DNA of 64,000 bases, taken from Synaphobranchus kaupii. Its lineage: Eukaryota > Chordata > Actinopteri > Anguilliformes > Synaphobranchidae. The position numbers and the translations under genes are program-made. Every line of letters starts with the position of its first letter. The stretch's first letter is position 1. A model generated the notes under the pieces. That model did no database searches and was not told where the DNA came from. It saw only the letters and a list, made by a program, of their open reading frames with translations. The stretch is taken from positions 6,446,014 to 6,510,013 of the forward strand of contig CM056389.1 in assembly GCA_029718625.1 (NCBI GenBank), given 5' to 3'. Below are positions 58,901 through 64,000 of the stretch, in pieces.

Positions 58901-61742
58901 CCATCTGCAGACTCGCAGACCTGGCCTCATTCGTGATCGGCCTCATTCGTGATTACAGGAAGTTCGCAAGTGCGCATGCTCTTACAAGACGAAGGGGGAA
59001 AAAAACAGAAAGAGCAGCGTGCAGGTAAAGCCACACTGAAATAAAACAGTCGCTCGTAATTAATGGAACCTTCTGAATTTCAAAAGCAATGGTATCTAGC
59101 CTACTGAGTGAAAGTTTGAGAGTTATTCAGCTGAAGTTCGCTCGGTTGCCAGTTAGTGATAATATGCTAAAATGCACTAATTTTTATGTGAATGGTGCGT
59201 GTTGGCTCGGCTTCAGATTGTCAAAACAGCTATTAGCCATTAGTGTTAGCTATGACGTGTTACGTGCTTTATTGTTGTAATAAAAGAAAAAAAAAGTCGC
59301 TAACACTTTGCAATAATGTTACATGAATTGAATTGTCTCTTAATAAAAATGTAAGGTGAAGATTACTGACTCAAGTATCATTCTTTCTTACATATTCCTC
59401 ACGTACACTCAAAAACCTTGTGGGAGTATTGTGTTTGACAGCAAGCTAGAAGCATGCTTGATTGGCTAAAAAGCCACAATGGGGCATTTAGTTTAAAGCT
59501 GCAATTAATGAAAAAGGCAATACAACATTAACTATATGGATTAAGAGTGGAAAACAAGGGTGCATCAGATATGTTTAATGATATTAAATCCAGGCTAATG
59601 ATCTGTATGACAGATTTACAAGAGGTCCATTGACATAACTCAAATTCAACATTTGCTTTATCTTAATGGTTCCTTAATTTCCAGCCCTAGATCAGGATCA
59701 TTGTAAGTCTCATCCCATAAAGACTGCCCACCAATAATGTAATGTAATAATCACATTCTCTCCATTCGATTGAGTCGATTTTGGCCTTTTTTGTTAAACA
59801 TCTCCATTCGTCTCAAAATATCGATTCAGTGGAGAATGAGCATAAAATAGTTTAAAAAATTTGATCCAAGGCATTTGAAATAAGCTTATATACTGTACAC
59901 ATACCAATCAAAACCGTGTAATTACCCTGAATGGTGTGCCAGAAAAGCATGCATGGTATCAAGAGGTGATTTAAAACACTATGGGACAGATCCAAACAAA
60001 CTGTGATAAACTATGTAACATTTTATGCATAGCTGTATGCTAAGGAAGAAAATTTGCTGATGAGGTCACCAGATAGCAGTCTGACACCGGGTCCTACTTC
60101 ACAACCTGGACAGGCCGCTGATGGCCTCATGACACAGGTTCTCATTCCACTGGGCATGGCCGCCAGCTTGAGCTGCTGCCCGGGGCCAGGGATGACTGTC
60201 ACCCCCTGGGGATCACCTGCAGCTGGCCCGTCGTTTGGCCTTCGATGACCAACCTTCAGGCCCTGGTTCGAGAGAGATAGAGCTAGCTACCAATCAGGGT
60301 AACTATCTACAAACAAAATATCCTCCCCGTAGAATAAACCCCTCCGTCTCTGCATGTGCACTGGAGCAAAATTTGGTGGGAGGGGCTTAGGAGAGAGATT
60401 GGAGGGAGGAGAGCAAAAGGGAAGTCTTTTAACCTTCTGTATTTTCAAACTTGCCTACTGCAGCTTTAATCCTATTTCCCCAATATTTTGCTTGTAGTGA
60501 CTAAGGTTATTTAATTTATCCAATTTGTTGCCATTTCACATAAAAGAATTGTATAGATAGGCTATGCTAATGATCCAGTGTACTCATTCTGGTTTCATTA
60601 TGGATCAAGCTATTTTCTCTTTTAGATAAATTTTGTTCATTGTATATTAAAAAAGTCTAATTTGCTCTATTCATTACTTTTTAAAAATTGTGGAAGAATG
60701 AATCCTATCCAGGATTGTTAAGGCCAGGGCTGGTGACAACACAAAAGGGACAATATATAACAAGGCTAGTGGATCAAAAAGTTTTAGTTTATTTATAACA
60801 TTTTACAACATACAACAGTCCTGTAACAGCAAATGTCCTTTAAATGTCCCGCCCAGGTGCAGCCAATCACCGTAATTGCTATCTGGGACAAAGATATGTA
60901 GATAGAGAACAGTTAGAAAAAAACATGCATAGTGACATTTGCCACCCTCAGGAATGGAGGGACGTAACAAGCATCAACATTAGCACATAAATACCCGGGT
61001 GCAATGCTCTGATGATGATCCTGAACACTGGCATTGCAACCTGAATTAGGGGAATATTTTCTAGTAACTAAAATGTTAGTAATTATTCTAAATGCTATTC
61101 AGTACTGTAATTATTTAATTGATAAGTACTTTCAAGTTCATCAGCATATTTGTCATGACTGAGGCATATTTGACAAATTAACATGTTAAGACATTATTAA
61201 TAGTGCATTAATTTGTGAACCATAAAGTTTTACCAGTCAAGTATAACTAGCAACCAGCTAGCTATTTTAACTCAGTTAGGCACTGCGCTACCTCAGCTAC
61301 AAATATAAGTCACTAATAGTGTTCATAGCCTATATATGAATGATGGAAATAAGGTGGCTCTGGAGAGAGGTTGTTCGCCACACACATACATTAGCTAAAG
61401 GTTTGTACTTTCAATAAGGGTACAAAATAATGAAAAGTTAATCGAATGCTTTGTTAATGGATTTGTACATCATTAATTAATGTTAGCAACTACATAGCTA
61501 CATTAGTTAATGCCAATTCATGTAGCCAAACATTATTGCAAAGTGTTGCCGACTTTCTTTTTCTTTTATTACAACAATAAATCACGTAACACGTAATAGC
61601 TAACACTAATAGTTTATCACTAACTGGCACCCGAGCGAACTTCAGCTGAATAACTCTCAGACTTTCACTCAGTAGGCTAACTTCCTGTAATCACGAATGA
61701 GGCCGATCACGAATGAGGCCAGGTCTGCGAGTCTGCAGATGG
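58901..61742. mobile_element. Long-TIR element (copy 2, right arm partly deleted)
   Basis: Duplicate of 1961-4854. The left arm is complete, and keeps a GGAAGTTCGCAAGTGCGC stretch lost from copy 1. The right arm lacks about 125 bp (junction near 61680, where the sequence jumps from the inner arm to CTTCCTGTAATCACG). The inverted tips CCATCTGCAGAC survive at both ends. Confidence 0.7.
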
Positions 61743-63314
61743 ACCCTTCTCTCATTGTTCATCTGGAGTTTACCGGTGATCTCGTACAGAGAAAAACATG
61801 GCAGCCAGCAACTTTAGCTGGCACTGGTTATCAGAATCCTGTTTTTGGACTCAGAATCTATAAGGTGCATGTTCCCTTTTCACGTTAATAAAAAAAACAA
61901 TATTAAAATGCTTTATACCATACTGTAGACAAGATTTTGATGAAGATCTACATGTAAAAATGTCGTTATTCATCTGGAGTTTACTGACCTAGCCAATTCA
62001 GAAAACATTTCAGAGTGCCTCTTTGCCAGCATAACTTGGACCAATCGGATTTGAACAATCGGCATGATGTCTAAACGGGTTGGCCACAATTTGAATAACA
62101 TTTCATTTCACCATTACAAAATCCCTTCTGGGGTTATGTTGAATAAGGTGGCGAGCGCCTTATTTTTTTGGTGCCATTTTGCTTCTGAAGTGGCTGTAGA
62201 ATTCTAAGTCCCGCAGGACGCGCAGCACATGTAACGTATTCAGGACACCTAAATAGAGGAAAGTATCGATACATACCGATCTATTAACAGCTGAAACATT
62301 TCACAGTGAGTTTTTCTTGTAATAAAATGTGTATTAACGACTTCAGTGTGGTTGGATGTTTTACAGTGACCCCATTGATTTCGGTACAGCGTATAGCAAG
62401 TATAGGCACAAATGCTCGTAAACAGAGTCAAATTAGCATAATAATTTCTGGCTTCTAAAGTAAGAAAATAACATTGTTGAAGTGTAAGTACACTTCTGAA
62501 ACAAATGAATAGATTCATCTACTCTCCTTTAGTAGATTTCCTTAAATTACATGTTCAAATAAGCCCAGACGTCAATTTAGTTTTTTGTTTGTGTGTGGAA
62601 TGCCCATTGTGATTACATTGCGGGCAGAACGTTCGACCACCCTATTGATTAAAAGAGTAGACTACATTTTGACAACTGTTACTGAAACAGGGAAAAACAG
62701 AACTAACTTCTTGTCAAACTATATCGAACAGACATTGATTTTGCACTGACATCAGACGTGAATCCAGCGTAAATTCAGTAGCCTACTTATTGGTCTGATC
62801 TTAACTCAATATGAGGAAAATGATAACTGAGTTCTGACTTGGTATGAAGGTAAAGATAAATAAAAGTAACGTGGGCGAATACGTAGTGACGGTTCAGCAT
62901 TACCATCCATGGATTTAATTTTAGCTAATCTATTTATTAATTGAATTGACGTATCTTTATTAAACACCGTCCATATTAAATCAGCCAGTCAGTCCGTGAG
63001 TCTGTCGGAAAAGTTTTTGCTTTTCCATACGGTGTAATATTTAGCCCATTAATAAAGTTATTCTTAAGAAAATAATTCTGACACTTTTGGAACAAATAGA
63101 AGTTTCCACACAGCAATAATAGGCATATAAAAGCCTTGACATTTATGGATAGAATACCAGTTGTGTTAGACATGATGAGCCTTGTGTGGACAGTGAGGTC
63201 AGAATTTAAATTTTGCTCTCATATGAAGCAGTTTCGATTTGTGATCATATGTAACGTGGGAATAATGTAGCTACAGAACGTGGCATGTTATTGTTTCAGA
63301 TTCTGTGTTGTCCG

Positions 63315-63760
63315 CCCATTTTAGGGGGCCTGGGTAAAAGCCGGAATGGAATAGCGGAAGGAAGCTCATTTTAGGGGGCCTGGGTAAAAGCCGGAATGGA
63401 ATAGCGGAAGGAAGCTCATTTTAGGGGGCCTGGGTAAAAGCCGGAATGGAATAGCGGAAGGAAGCTCGGAATGGCCAATAGTGCTCTGTGCCCAAAAAGG
63501 ACCTCAGTTCAAATGCCTGCAGCACTTGCTTTGGAATGCACATCAATATAATTTATATTTCATGGAAATTCCATGCTCAAATGAAAGTACATATGATGCC
63601 CATTCAGAAACTGTTAAGATTGTATTGATTCGCATTCCACAGCGAGTGCTGCAGGCATTTGAACAGAGGTATTTTTTGGCAGAGATCACTCTTGGCCATT
63701 CCGAGCTTCCTTCCGCGGTTCCATTCCGGCTTTTACCCAGGCCCCATTTTAGGCGATATA
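63315..63760. mobile_element. Foldback element remnant with loop deleted (copy 2)
   Basis: Duplicate of the foldback at 6211-8001. The left arm now joins the right arm directly near 63545-63560, at the short shared run ATAATTTATATTTCATGG, so the 1.35 kb loop is gone. The three tandem 50-bp tips (63317, 63367, 63417) are the same as in copy 1, so that triplication predates the block duplication. Confidence 0.75.
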
Positions 63761-64000
63761 AGAACAAAGAGAAATGATCCTACATTACTACATCAAGTCG
63801 GTGGGCGGTTTTTAATTATTGTGGTTGTTTATTAGGCTAATTCAAGTGTCAAGCGTTAAATATTCGTTGTGGTCTTTTACTAATTTAAATGTGGCGTGAA
63901 ATAGCTTAGGCCTACATGCTCAACAGATGTCTAAACGGTGGGCTAATTTATTTGCATAATTTGCAATCCAACCCAAACTAGTTTAAATTAATTAATTAAT

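Larger units (their letters stand above)
56924..64000 (+). repeat. Segmental duplication, copy 2 (continues past the right edge)
   Basis: Direct repeat of 1-8244, collinear throughout. The offset is 56923 at the left end and falls to about 55756 at the right end because of indels. The sequence just left of 56924 cannot be compared because copy 1 begins at the window edge. Mixed substitutions, indels and one small inversion relative to copy 1 argue against a trivial assembly echo, though a falsely retained second haplotype is still possible. Confidence 0.95.

Overview
The window is eukaryotic and almost certainly from a teleost fish. It is intron- and repeat-rich, full of Tc1/mariner, hAT, PIF/Harbinger, TTAA-target and non-LTR elements of the kinds common in teleosts. 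It also holds immune-type exons (a pyrin domain and a GIMAP GTPase) of the sort fish genomes expand. There are no rRNA or tRNA genes and no bacterial features. The species cannot be told from the sequence.

Layout. 1-8244 and 56924-64000 are two direct copies of one block (several kb, few substitutions, several large indels). Each carries a decayed coiled-coil ORF, a ~2.9 kb long-terminal-inverted-repeat element and a foldback element. Between them: an antisense non-LTR retrotransposon (9131-13190) with four internal tandem expansions; a PIF/Harbinger relic (15439-16137); a 58-bp minisatellite (16259-17993); a pyrin-domain exon (20297-20555); a run of DNA transposons (21820-31005); a local tandem duplication (about 31650-33700 and 33700-37160) holding two small phase-1 exons and a 50-bp satellite; a retrotransposon SGNH-hydrolase fragment with a 61-bp array (38132-39670); a dead Tc1 (39755-41341); a hAT zinc-finger fragment; an intact Tc1-like transposon (42978-44508); a GIMAP exon (45104-45915); a 54-bp minisatellite (47300-49955); a hAT-like element whose own end has been amplified (50305-51337); a 73-bp array; and a 5'-truncated I-clade LINE (53105-55562).

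The host gene. Four plus-strand exons (20297-20555, 33443-33676, 37085-37123, 45104-45915) all have good splice signals, all join in phase 1 and stay open in every combination. Together they predict a protein of about 447 residues: pyrin domain, short linker, AIG1/GIMAP GTPase, and a C-terminal CPIL prenylation-type box. This is a model from sequence only. If real, it couples an inflammasome-type death-fold adaptor to a membrane-anchored GTPase.

The second theme is how often short segments of ordinary transposon sequence have been tandemly amplified here. More than a dozen arrays with unrelated units of 33-73 bp occur, several with an unamplified relative in the same window. The flanking direct duplication suggests that the whole 57-kb locus may itself be one unit of a tandem segmental duplication.
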